This document shows, in pieces, positions 23,229-31,610 of a DNA stretch of 64,000 nucleotides; positions within the stretch are counted from its first letter, which is position 1, and each line of letters begins with the position of its first letter. The DNA comes from Pseudoflavitalea sp. G-6-1-2. Lineage in GTDB: Bacteria; Bacteroidota; Bacteroidia; Chitinophagales; Chitinophagaceae. The DNA is taken from positions 2,108,001 through 2,172,000 of the forward strand of contig NZ_JABBGB010000001.1 of the NCBI RefSeq assembly GCF_012927185.1, read 5' to 3'. The translations under genes were made by a program, and so were the position numbers. The notes beneath the pieces were generated by a model, which worked only from the letters and a program-made list of their open reading frames with translations, ran no database searches and was not told the origin of the DNA.

Positions 23229-25577
23229 TTATAATTTGATCTGCAGCGCTACCAAAAAGTTGGTGCCTGCCATCGGGAAGTAAGAGTTATCTGTAAGGAT
23301 GGTTCCATCATCTCCATTATACGAATAGGTATATCCGTTAGCAACGTACATTCTGTTGAATACATTGTTCACCTGCACAGCCAGCGTAGATTCTTTGAAC
23401 AAGAGTTTGCGAAGTGTATAGCTTACGCGTGCATCCTGCACATAATAATCATTCAGCTGATGTGCTTTGAGGCTACTGTTATTCAGGTACTGCTTGCCTA
23501 CATATTTTGCAGGAAGTGTGATGTCGAGGTCTTTCAACGGAAGGAAAGTGAGTTGTGCTCCTGCAATAACGTTTGGCGCAAAAGCAATATCAGTTGTTTT
23601 GCCTGTGCCGTTGTAATTCCTGATCTTATTGCTGCTCAGTGTGAGGTTGCCACCGGCCTGGAACCATTGTGTGAGGCGGGCTTTGGCCTGCAGCTCAACG
23701 CCCATGCGGTAGCTGTCTTTCACATTCTGGCGGATATAAGATCCCACATCGTTGATGCTGCCGGTAAGTACCAGCTGATCTTTGTACAGCATATAGTAGA
23801 GCGTAGCTCCGTATGAGAAAGTCCCATTCTTTCTTTCAACTCCCAATTCAAAATCGTGCAGTTTCTCAGGTTTGAGACTTTGCCCCTGCGATTTTTTTTC
23901 ATAATTGGCTTCGAAATCATCACGGTTGGGTTCTCTGTTGCCCATGGAGTAGCTGAGGTAGATCTGGTGATCTTTCAGCGTGTAAGTGATACCTGCTTTT
24001 GGATTCACGAAATTGTAAGTTTCGCGTACTCTTGCATCGGGTGTTTTGCGGTAGCCGTTCATCTGATAGAGCACACGGCGGTATTGCAGATCCACAAATG
24101 CTTCGAGGGCTGTGCTGAGTTTGCGTTGATATTTCACATATCCGTTCACATCTGTTTTGAAGGCAGTGAGATCGTACCAGCGATGCTTGTAAGGAATATT
24201 CTCACCAGCCCACATCACCTGTCCAAAGTGATGATTGTTGAAACGGTTCCATCCGCCGCCTACGCTCATCTGATCTTCATCGCCTTTGTATTGAACAGAG
24301 AAGATCTGCCCGAAGTAATCGTTCTTCAGGTGAAGCTGACGAATAAGATCGGTGGCGGAATCTTTTTCGGCTCCCTGAATAATATCGGGTCTGCCGTATT
24401 CTTTAAATAATTGTGCTGCTTTGTATTCTTCGTAGTAGCCAGCTCCCTTGGTGAGGAAGAAAGCTGTATTCACCGTCAGTCGCGGATTGAACTGATGATT
24501 GATGAAGAGCTGAAAATGATCCTGCTGATAATTGTCTGTCTGGTTATCGTAAGGATCTCCGGGTTTGTCCATCCCCGCATAATTGATGCGGCGATTGGCT
24601 TTCAGATCTGCCGCCGATACGCCATACCAGCTCTGATAGGTTTTTTCTTTTCCGGAGAATACATTCAGTCTTACAGAAGTATTGGTTCCGATATAGGCGC
24701 CGGAGAGATAGAAAGAGCGGAGATCGCTGGCCGCACGCTCCACATAACCATCGCTGGATATTTTGGAGATGCGTGCATCGATAGTGAAATGATTGTTGAT
24801 CAATCCGCTTCCTGCTTTCACGGTATGTTTCCATGTGTTGAAAGATCCTGCACTGTTGCTGATCTCGCCATAAGGAGTGGTGATCACTTCATTGGTGGAG
24901 AGATTGAGTGTAGCGCCGAAGGCAGTACCGCCGTTGCTGGATGTACCAACACCGCGCTGTATCTGCACATTGCTCACATTGGAGCCGAAGTCGGGGAGGT
25001 TCACAAAGAATGTTCCCTGCGATTCAGCATCGTTGTAAGGAATGCCGTTGAGTGTAACATTGATGCGCGTGGCATCTGTACCTCTGATGCGCATGCCCGT
25101 GTATCCGATGCCGGTTCCTGCATCGGAGCTCACTACAACAGACGGAGTCTGATTGAGCAGAAAAGGAATATCCTGCCCCAGATTCTGTTTTTCAATATCT
25201 TTTTTGGTGAGATTGGTTTTGGTGAAAGGCGATTTCTCACCTGCCTGAATGGCTTTCACTTCTACCGGTTGCATAAAGAGGTTGAGCCTTTCGAGTTTGA
25301 ACTCTTGTTGCTCATCACTTGCTGAAACAGTTATCTCTACTGCGTTGTAGCCGATGCTGCTGATACGCAGACGATAGTTGCCGGCTTTGATTTTTTTGAA
25401 AACGAATTCGCCCGATGCATTGGTGGATGTAGTGGCGATATTGCTTAATTCAACAGTGGCCGATGCTACGGCGGCCCCTGATTGGGAGTCTGTTACTTTG
25501 CCCTTTATTTGCTGAGCAAGTAAACAATGGGAACACAATAAATAGCATATCCCCAAAAACAATTTTTGCATGTCCAT
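23229..25577 (-). CDS. TonB-dependent receptor, predicted thiamine-related uptake
   Basis: This 782-residue outer-membrane receptor has a signal peptide (about 1-21). A carboxypeptidase-regulatory-like beta-sandwich follows (about 22-95: IKGKVTDSQSGAAVASATVEL). The plug domain is at about 115-235, with MRIRGTDATRINVTLNGIPYNDAESQGTFF split across its strands. A 22-strand barrel ends in FLVALQIKL. It imports a scarce ligand with energy from TonB-ExbBD. A thiamine pyrophosphate riboswitch lies about 95 bases upstream, so the ligand is probably thiamine or a precursor. No SusD partner or thiamine biosynthesis gene is adjacent. Starts at 25577 or 25571 are both possible. Confidence 0.93.
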   Translation of the reverse strand: MDMQKLFLGICYLLCSHCLLAQQIKGKVTDSQSGAAVASATVELSNIATTSTNASGEFVFKKIKAGNYRLRISSIGYNAVEITVSASDEQQEFKLERLNLFMQPVEVKAIQAGEKSPFTKTNLTKKDIEKQNLGQDIPFLLNQTPSVVVSSDAGTGIGYTGMRIRGTDATRINVTLNGIPYNDAESQGTFFVNLPDFGSNVSNVQIQRGVGTSSNGGTAFGATLNLSTNEVITTPYGEISNSAGSFNTWKHTVKAGSGLINNHFTIDARISKISSDGYVERAASDLRSFYLSGAYIGTNTSVRLNVFSGKEKTYQSWYGVSAADLKANRRINYAGMDKPGDPYDNQTDNYQQDHFQLFINHQFNPRLTVNTAFFLTKGAGYYEEYKAAQLFKEYGRPDIIQGAEKDSATDLIRQLHLKNDYFGQIFSVQYKGDEDQMSVGGGWNRFNNHHFGQVMWAGENIPYKHRWYDLTAFKTDVNGYVKYQRKLSTALEAFVDLQYRRVLYQMNGYRKTPDARVRETYNFVNPKAGITYTLKDHQIYLSYSMGNREPNRDDFEANYEKKSQGQSLKPEKLHDFELGVERKNGTFSYGATLYYMLYKDQLVLTGSINDVGSYIRQNVKDSYRMGVELQAKARLTQWFQAGGNLTLSSNKIRNYNGTGKTTDIAFAPNVIAGAQLTFLPLKDLDITLPAKYVGKQYLNNSSLKAHQLNDYYVQDARVSYTLRKLLFKESTLAVQVNNVFNRMYVANGYTYSYNGDDGTILTDNSYFPMAGTNFLVALQIKL

Positions 25578-25673
25578 TTGTTTAATGGTGGGAACAAAGT
25601 TTCCCGTGATAAAATTGATTTGAGAGAAAATGCTGCGGGAGTGAAAAGTAGGAGCGATAAAAGCCTTAAGTCT

Positions 25674-25760
25674 ACCTTCCCTGCGCAGGCATTACCCTGA
25701 CCAGGTTCAACGGGTATTATCTCAGCCGCCTTATTGTATTCAGGCAGCACCCCGGGGAAT
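25674..25760 (-). promoter_or_regulatory. TPP riboswitch (THI element)
   Basis: On the minus strand the element begins CCCCGGGGTGCTGCC and contains the THI-box core GGCTGAGATAATACCCG. GAACCTGGTCAGGGTAATGC and GCGCAGGGAA follow. These are the conserved pyrimidine- and pyrophosphate-sensing helices of the TPP aptamer, in the right order and spacing. It lies in the leader of the TonB-dependent receptor. The downstream bases include GGGAA-CAAAGT-TTCCC just before the start codon, which could act in the expression platform. Confidence 0.95.
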
Positions 25761-25917
25761 CTGAAATCTCTTTGGCCAAAGAGGGCGTAAAGATACGTTC
25801 AAAAAACTGGTTCCTCCAAACGGGTCGCCGGCCATTTTTCATTTTCGCTTCATACTCGTCTGATAGGTTTGTTGTTGTAATTGATCCGCAACTCTCCATT
25901 ATTAAAATCAAAACAGT

Positions 25918-26592
25918 ATGAAAACTGGATTATTTATTGTCGCCTCCGTATTGCTTTCCGGCACTGTTATGGCGCAGGAAGCTGCAGTGAAATCAGATAA
26001 TGCCGCAAAAGCTCAGATCGCTACCAAACCTGTATCGGCAAATGCTGAAGCAAAAGCTAAAACCGAATCTGAATTGCTGAAAGGAAAGGGAAAGGGAAAA
26101 GAGGCCACTCAACCGAAAGAAAATAAAGGCAATGCCTATGCCTATGGCAAAATCAATGCTGAAACGCCCAAAGAGGACCGCAAAGAAGTGAAAGCTGCAT
26201 TGAAACAGACAGTGAAAGACAATCAGGAAGAGGTAAAAGCAACAGCTGCCGCGGGCCGCGCAAAAGGGGATGAACTGAAAGTAAAAGGCGAAGCGAAAGC
26301 CGAAGCTGCCAAAGCCAAAGCTGACGCGAAAGTAGAAGCTGCCCATGCCAAAGGAGAAGCTGCGAGAGCTGAGGCAGTCACCAAAGTGGAGGCCGCTCAC
26401 GATAAAGGATCAGAAAAATTGAAATCTTCCGGAGGTTCTGTAAATTCAACGCTGAATAGTGCTGCGCAAACCGAAATCAAAACACCAAAAATAAAAACCA
26501 GCCATCACGCCAATGTTCAGTCACAGATAAAAACAAAGCCCATCAAAGCTTCTGTGAAAACTGTAACAGCTGTGAAAGCAGGTCTAAAATAA
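25918..26592 (+). CDS. Secreted Ala/Lys/Glu-rich repetitive protein
   Basis: This 224-residue exported protein has a signal peptide at 1-19 (ending GTVMA). The mature chain is about one-third alanine and one-fifth lysine. From residues 110 to 165 there are repeats such as AKGDELKVKGEAKAEAAKAKADAKVEAAHAKG, written here in part, which would form a long charged helix. No catalytic motif is present and no family is recognised. It is the first of five closely packed plus-strand genes ending in a two-component system, so it may be a periplasmic target or partner of that system. Its composition resembles histone-like or coiled-coil stalk proteins. Confidence 0.78.
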   Translation: MKTGLFIVASVLLSGTVMAQEAAVKSDNAAKAQIATKPVSANAEAKAKTESELLKGKGKGKEATQPKENKGNAYAYGKINAETPKEDRKEVKAALKQTVKDNQEEVKATAAAGRAKGDELKVKGEAKAEAAKAKADAKVEAAHAKGEAARAEAVTKVEAAHDKGSEKLKSSGGSVNSTLNSAAQTEIKTPKIKTSHHANVQSQIKTKPIKASVKTVTAVKAGLK

Positions 26593-26601
26593 TAACAGAT
26601 T

Positions 26602-27027
26602 GTGCTGTCGAAACTAAATAGTCACAAGAGAGCCAAACCAATCGCTGTATTTATTCTATTGGCGATCTGTACCCTGCAAGCCTGGGCCAATGTGGAAAAG
26701 CCACAGCCCAGGCTGCGTTATATCCGGAACCATAGCTTCACAACGCTTCTTCAAATCAGTATCAACGACACAGTTCCGATTACCAAACCCGCCAATCCCA
26801 ATACAAAAGAGGAGCTGAAAAAACAGGAGCCCTCCGTTGGCCAGGCAAAGCAGACTGCTAAAGACGCAGCCAAAGATGTGCCTGTGCAGGAGGCCATCAA
26901 ACCCATCAAAGAAGTTCCAAAAGCCCGCAGACAAAATAAACCCGTAGTTGTACAGGGACCGAATATCCCTGTGAAAGTGCCGAGAATCAAAACACCCAAA
27001 GTGGTGATCAAAAAAATAAAGCTCTGA
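26602..27027 (+). CDS. Hypothetical secreted basic protein
   Basis: This 141-residue protein starts with GTG at 26602, 9 bases after the preceding stop. A signal-like segment (about 11-29, AKPIAVFILLAICTLQAWA) is followed by a basic, proline- and lysine-rich chain with repeated P-x-K-x-P spacing. It ends VPRIKTPKVVIKKIKL. It resembles the lysine-rich tail of the upstream protein (IKTPKIKTSHH), so the two may share a partner. No family is recognised. No ATG lies before the signal segment, which supports the GTG start. Confidence 0.6.
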   Translation: MLSKLNSHKRAKPIAVFILLAICTLQAWANVEKPQPRLRYIRNHSFTTLLQISINDTVPITKPANPNTKEELKKQEPSVGQAKQTAKDAAKDVPVQEAIKPIKEVPKARRQNKPVVVQGPNIPVKVPRIKTPKVVIKKIKL

Positions 27028-27053
27028 TAACCGAAGGCTGAAAAAATTTATAC

Positions 27054-28001
27054 ATGAAACAATTCATCGCGGTTCTGTCTCTGCTGCTTTGCGCTACCAG
27101 TCTGAGTTTTGGACAGGAACAGCAAACTGCTGTCTCCGATACTGCCGCTACAGAAGCGGACAGTGTACCTCCTAAATCAACGCTCACCGTTGGAACAACC
27201 TTTGCCAGCAATGCCAGTTACTACGGACAACGGGCCGAAGAAAAAACACCTTACATTGCGTTGCTTGCTTCCTGGAACCACAAATCGGGTTTCTATCTCA
27301 CTACGGTTGCCTATCGTTTGCTGAACGATTCGTCGAGGCTCGCCTCCGCTTACAATATCGGAGCCGGTTATGAGTTCAAACTCTCTGAAACTTTCTCCAT
27401 GGACCTCGGATACAATTACACTTTTTATCCGAAGCTGTCGCCGTTTTTACAGGCTGCCAATCCGCACATGGTCAACGTTACGTTCTCGCATGAGAAATGG
27501 ATGAAATCCAGTCTCACGCTCGATTACGCATTCGGCAAAACGAATGATTTTTTCACCACGGCAGGTTTCTCCAAGTCGTTCGATCTGTTCAGCATCGGTA
27601 AAAAAGATATCGTCACTTTTACGCCGCTGGCAGAGATTTCAGCCGGCACCCAGCATTTCTACGAGTATTACGGAACAGAGAAAAAGAAACGCGACAGCAT
27701 ACTAGGCAAAATAAAAGATATCATACCTGGTATCGGAAATGGTAATGGTAATGGCAACGGAAACGGCAATGGCAACGGTGGTGGAAATGGTAACGGTAAT
27801 GGCAACACCACCACCATCATTGAAAAAAGCACTACCAGTTTTGATCTGCTTTCTTACAATCTCAAATTACCCATCGCATATAACCGCTCCAATCTTGTCT
27901 TTGAACTGAGCTGTCAGTTTTCTTTGCTAAGCAACAAAGTCGCTTACAGACCCGGTAAGCTCAATACATTTTTCGGAGCCAGTTTTTATTATCAGTTCTG
28001 A
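27054..28001 (+). CDS. Outer-membrane beta-barrel-like protein with poly-Gly-Asn tract
   Basis: This 315-residue exported protein has a signal peptide at 1-21 (ending SLSFGQ). Alternating strands such as YIALLASWNHKSGFYLTTVAY point to a beta-barrel, and the protein ends in aromatic FYYQF, as in outer-membrane proteins. A 24-residue Gly-Asn tract at about 228-251 (coded by twelve GGN-AAY units) sits in what may be an extracellular loop. It is followed 4 bases later by the response-regulator gene. Function is unknown. It may be sensed by, or sense for, the linked kinase. Confidence 0.75.
   Translation: MKQFIAVLSLLLCATSLSFGQEQQTAVSDTAATEADSVPPKSTLTVGTTFASNASYYGQRAEEKTPYIALLASWNHKSGFYLTTVAYRLLNDSSRLASAYNIGAGYEFKLSETFSMDLGYNYTFYPKLSPFLQAANPHMVNVTFSHEKWMKSSLTLDYAFGKTNDFFTTAGFSKSFDLFSIGKKDIVTFTPLAEISAGTQHFYEYYGTEKKKRDSILGKIKDIIPGIGNGNGNGNGNGNGNGGGNGNGNGNTTTIIEKSTTSFDLLSYNLKLPIAYNRSNLVFELSCQFSLLSNKVAYRPGKLNTFFGASFYYQF
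27735..27806 (+). repeat. Hexanucleotide coding repeat (Gly-Asn)12
   Basis: Twelve consecutive GGN-AAY hexamers (one unit GGTGGT replaces Asn) encode the Gly-Asn tract of the barrel-like protein. Synonymous third positions vary, so the array is imperfect. Length change by whole hexamers would keep the frame. Confidence 0.9.
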
Positions 28002-28005
28002 CCAT

Positions 28006-28680
28006 ATGAAAGTACTCATAGTAGAAGATGAAAGATCGATGGCGCTGGAAGTGGAACACTTTCTCAAACGCTCTTCCTGGCTCTGCGATCTTGCTTTCAC
28101 AGCAAGACAGGCGAAGCAGTTCATGGAAGAAGGCAGTTATGATTTTATTCTGCTCGATCTTGGTCTCCCTGATCAGGATGGACTGAAAGTGCTGGAAGAA
28201 GCCAGAAAGAATTGTCCGGATGCCTCTTACATCATCATCACCGCCCGCGGCAAACTCGAAGACCGTATCATGGGCCTCGACCTTGGCGCTGATGATTATC
28301 TGAGCAAACCGTTTTCACTGCTGGAGCTGCAATCGCGCATGCACGCCATTGTTCGCCGCAAATCGGGATTGAACAATTCAATAGTGGCAGTGGGCGATTT
28401 TTCCATTCACCTCACCAATCGTGTGGTGCTGTTCAATGAGGAGGATGTTGGCCTCAGCAAAAAAGAATTCGATCTGCTCAGTTATCTGGTGCTGCATAAG
28501 AATCGTCCACTTACAAGAATGCAACTGAGTGAGCATATCTGGGGAGGATTTTCAGACGGCGATTACGATTCCAACTACATCGATGTGCACATCAAAAACA
28601 TCAGAAAAAAAATGACGGCCTTTGCTCCGGTGGATTGGTTGCAAACCATCCGTGGAGTAGGATACAAAATAAAACTCTGA
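28006..28680 (+). CDS. OmpR-family response regulator
   Basis: This 224-residue regulator has a receiver domain (1-118) with acidic residues E8 and D9, phospho-acceptor D51 (DFILLDLGLPD) and K in YLSKPFS. The C-terminal winged helix (about 128-224) has DSNYIDVHIKNIRKKM and the end WLQTIRGVGYKIKL. It presumably controls genes for the envelope when phosphorylated by the kinase encoded 8 bases downstream. It is the fourth of five tightly spaced genes. Its DNA target cannot be identified from this window. Confidence 0.96.
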   Translation: MKVLIVEDERSMALEVEHFLKRSSWLCDLAFTARQAKQFMEEGSYDFILLDLGLPDQDGLKVLEEARKNCPDASYIIITARGKLEDRIMGLDLGADDYLSKPFSLLELQSRMHAIVRRKSGLNNSIVAVGDFSIHLTNRVVLFNEEDVGLSKKEFDLLSYLVLHKNRPLTRMQLSEHIWGGFSDGDYDSNYIDVHIKNIRKKMTAFAPVDWLQTIRGVGYKIKL

Positions 28681-28688
28681 TCACTAAC

Positions 28689-30014
28689 ATGAAGCTGCTC
28701 ACCAAACTCACGCTGTTCTCCACGATATCGAAACTGGTTATCGTGTTGCTGTTCGTTTGGTTGCTGCCGATTCTTGTAGACAGGGTAGCCTTCGGATATG
28801 CCGATTACAGGCTGAAGCAGCAGGAGAAAAAAGTGTTCGATGTGATAAAGACAAACGGCATCGATTATTATTTCGCAGGCGATTCAACATACGGCAGCTA
28901 CACACTGCTGAAAGAAGAATATGTTTCACTGGAGAAAGCAAATGCGTTGGTCTATCCCGATACGTTGCAGACTGCCGAACGTATTGTGGAAGGAGATACG
29001 CTCAACTATCGCATGCTCATCCGCAACTTCGATTACAACGATCGGCATTACACGCTCGAAATAGGAAAAACCATTGCCAGCATCAGGCAATACAATGTGC
29101 CGCTGCAAAGAATTGCGTTGTATGTGCTCGCGGCGTTGGTGGGCATCACGCTGCTCACCGATCTTTTTGTTACCCGCACATTGTTGCGGCCACTCAGCAA
29201 TATCATTCGGGATAAACTCATCAATTCATCTTTTCCATTCCGGCAAACATTCAAACCTGTTAAAACCAGCACCGCCGATTTCAGGTACCTCGATGAAAGC
29301 CTCATGGCACTGATGCAGCAGATCACGCAGGATTTCGAGCGCGAACGCGCTTTCACTTCCAATGCCTCGCACGAACTGATGACGCCCATCGGCATACTCC
29401 AGACAAAAATGGAAAACCTGATGCTCAGCGAAATCGACGAAGCTGCGCAGCAACGCCTGATCGATATGATGACCATCCTCGCCAGGCTCAAGCGGATAGT
29501 AAATGCCCTGCTGCTCATCTCCCGCATCGAGAATGCGCAGTACGCAAGAACTGATGTGGTGAATATCGATCAGCTCATTCACGAGATCACAGATGAGCTG
29601 AGCGATCGCATGGAAAGCAAGAACATCACCCTTCAGTCCGATATGCAGAAAAACCTGCAGCTGAAACAGCTGAACCGCGATCTCATATTCCAGCTTTTCT
29701 ATAATCTCATCACCAATGCCATCCGCTACAACAGGGAAGGGGGACGGATCGACATCTCCGGATCGTATGACAATTCAGGATCATACGCCATTACCATCAG
29801 CGATACCGGCCAGGGTATTCCGGATGATGAGCTGAATGTAATTTTCAACAGATTCAAAAAAGGCAGTAACCCCACCGGTGAGGGAAATGGGCTTGGACTA
29901 TCCATTGTTCAGAGTATTGCCGGGTATCATGGGATAACCGTTTCGGTAAAGAGCTGGCCCGGCGCCGGTACGGCCTTTACAGTTACATTTCCGCAATCCA
30001 TGGTAGCTGAATGA
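28689..30014 (+). CDS. Sensor histidine kinase
   Basis: This 441-residue kinase (start ATG at 28689, just after the regulator's stop) has two membrane helices at about 12-32 and 145-167. They enclose a periplasmic sensor domain of about 110 residues. The HisKA segment contains SNASHELMTPIGIL with the phosphorylated histidine. The ATPase part has LFYNLITNAIRYN (N box), ISDTGQGIP (G1) and GEGNGLGLSIV (G2). The arrangement resembles CopS/QseC-like kinases. It forms a pair with the upstream response regulator. The signal is unknown. Confidence 0.95.
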   Translation: MKLLTKLTLFSTISKLVIVLLFVWLLPILVDRVAFGYADYRLKQQEKKVFDVIKTNGIDYYFAGDSTYGSYTLLKEEYVSLEKANALVYPDTLQTAERIVEGDTLNYRMLIRNFDYNDRHYTLEIGKTIASIRQYNVPLQRIALYVLAALVGITLLTDLFVTRTLLRPLSNIIRDKLINSSFPFRQTFKPVKTSTADFRYLDESLMALMQQITQDFERERAFTSNASHELMTPIGILQTKMENLMLSEIDEAAQQRLIDMMTILARLKRIVNALLLISRIENAQYARTDVVNIDQLIHEITDELSDRMESKNITLQSDMQKNLQLKQLNRDLIFQLFYNLITNAIRYNREGGRIDISGSYDNSGSYAITISDTGQGIPDDELNVIFNRFKKGSNPTGEGNGLGLSIVQSIAGYHGITVSVKSWPGAGTAFTVTFPQSMVAE

Positions 30015-30137
30015 CCCTTCAGGCGCAGTTTCCGGTAATCCTTCCAAAAATCTCAGGTTGAGCAGAAAAAACTGTAACATTTCGGTATGGTGGTGCGTCA
30101 TTATTACTGAAACCGATCAAACCGAAAATAATTTGCT

Positions 30138-30857
30138 ATGAAAAAAATTGGACTAAGCATTGCAGCTCTGCTCTTTACAGTAGTTTTACTGGGTCAACGT
30201 ACCTTTAACGATCCCAATGCCGAAGTGCGCGAAGTGAGTAATTTCAAGGGGGTGCGTGTATCAACCGGAATTCAGCTGATACTTACGCAGGGAGATACTG
30301 AAGCCTGTGCCGTTAGCGTTCCTGAAGAGGAATGGAGAAAGAAAGTGATCACGCAGGTGGAAGACGGAATTCTGAAGATCTTTGTTGAGCATACCGGCGT
30401 CACAATCCGGTTCAAGAAATTCAGGAAACCCATCAAAGCGTATGTGAGCATCAAAACGGTGGAGAAACTGGTGGCGTCTGCCGGAGCAAGCATGGAGATC
30501 GACGGAACCGTAAAATCGGATGCTCTCGATCTGAAAGTGGCGAGTGGTGCGGACTTTAAAGGAAATATCGAAGTGGCTTTTCTGAAAGCGGAAAGTGAAA
30601 GCGGTGCCGATGTGAAAATTTCCGGAGTAGCTTCGAAAGTTGACATCAGCGGAGGAAGCGGAAGTGATTTCCACGGATACGATCTTATCACAGAAAAAGC
30701 GAATGTAAAAGTGAACAGCGGAGCATCCGTAAAACTCACTGTAAATAAAGAAATCAGCGCTACAGCCGGTAGCGGGGGAGATGTACTGTACAAAGGCAAT
30801 GCAGTAAGAACATCTGTACATACCAATAGCGGCGGCAGTGTTACCAATACAAAATAA
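30138..30857 (+). CDS. DUF2807 (head GIN) secreted protein, copy 1
   Basis: This 239-residue exported protein has a signal peptide at about 1-19 and a right-handed beta-helix-like DUF2807 domain. That domain has repeated GxGADxxxxG patterns such as SGADFKGNIEVAFLKAESESGADVKISG. The opening RTFNDPNAEVREVSNFKGVRV is characteristic. It is probably located in the periplasm or at the surface. It is followed 21 bases later by a paralogue (30879-31601). It lies 123 bases after the kinase gene and may belong to its regulon. DUF2807 has no established activity. Confidence 0.87.
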   Translation: MKKIGLSIAALLFTVVLLGQRTFNDPNAEVREVSNFKGVRVSTGIQLILTQGDTEACAVSVPEEEWRKKVITQVEDGILKIFVEHTGVTIRFKKFRKPIKAYVSIKTVEKLVASAGASMEIDGTVKSDALDLKVASGADFKGNIEVAFLKAESESGADVKISGVASKVDISGGSGSDFHGYDLITEKANVKVNSGASVKLTVNKEISATAGSGGDVLYKGNAVRTSVHTNSGGSVTNTK

Positions 30858-30878
30858 GCCCGAAAAACAAGCGAGACT

Positions 30879-31601
30879 ATGATCAGAAGATGGATAATAA
30901 TGTTACTGGCCCTCCTGCCACTTGCGGCATCAGCGCAGAAAGTAATCATTAACGACCCCAATGTAGCCCCCCGAACGTTGAATGAATCTTTCCATTCCAT
31001 CACCGTTTCTCATTCGATCGATCTTTTTGTTTCACAGAGTGATCAGGAAGGACTGGCAGTAAGCGCTGTAAAAGAAGAGTATCGCGATAAGATCCGGACC
31101 GAAATAAAAGGCGGCGTACTCAGAATTTATTTCGAGAACGACAAGATGGTTTCCTTTCATGGCAATATGAAACTCCGTGCCTACGTGAGTTTCAAAGAAC
31201 TGAAAAAGATCACAGCGTCCGGATCAAGCGATGTTATTGCAACCAACACCATCAATGTGCCCGATCTCACCATCGACATGAGTGGTTCCAGCGATTTCAA
31301 AGGAACCGTAACTGTTACCAACTTAACGGCCAAACTCTCCGGCGCATCTGATGCGATACTGAGCGGATCGGCCACTAATGCAGTGATCAATGCCACAGGC
31401 GCCAGCGATGTGAGAGGTTACGATCTGAGTGCCGATTACTGTACCGTTGAATCGAGTGGTGCGTCGGATGTTCATATAACGGTGAACAAAGAACTCAATG
31501 CGCGTGCATCCGGCTCAAGTGATATCAGTTATAAAGGAGAAGCGCCGGTGCGGAATGTGAGCACCAGTGGCAGCAGCAGTGTAAGCAAAAAAAATAATTA
31601 G
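30879..31601 (+). CDS. DUF2807 (head GIN) secreted protein, copy 2
   Basis: This 240-residue paralogue of the preceding protein has a signal peptide at 1-19 (ending LAASAQ) and the same INDPNVAPRTL opening. Its beta-helix carries SGSSDVIATN, SGSSDFKGTV, SGASDAILSG, ATGASDVRGY and SGASDVHITV, so SGxSD is the repeated turn. Copy 1 uses SGAD or GGSGSD turns, so the two have diverged while keeping the fold. Tandem duplication followed by divergence is the simplest history. Function is unknown. Confidence 0.87.
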   Translation: MIRRWIIMLLALLPLAASAQKVIINDPNVAPRTLNESFHSITVSHSIDLFVSQSDQEGLAVSAVKEEYRDKIRTEIKGGVLRIYFENDKMVSFHGNMKLRAYVSFKELKKITASGSSDVIATNTINVPDLTIDMSGSSDFKGTVTVTNLTAKLSGASDAILSGSATNAVINATGASDVRGYDLSADYCTVESSGASDVHITVNKELNARASGSSDISYKGEAPVRNVSTSGSSSVSKKNN

Positions 31602-31610
31602 GTTTCTGCA

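Noticed and set aside
27735-27806. CRISPR-like or intergenic repeat array
   Set aside because: The units are six bases, contiguous and in frame within a gene, with no spacers.
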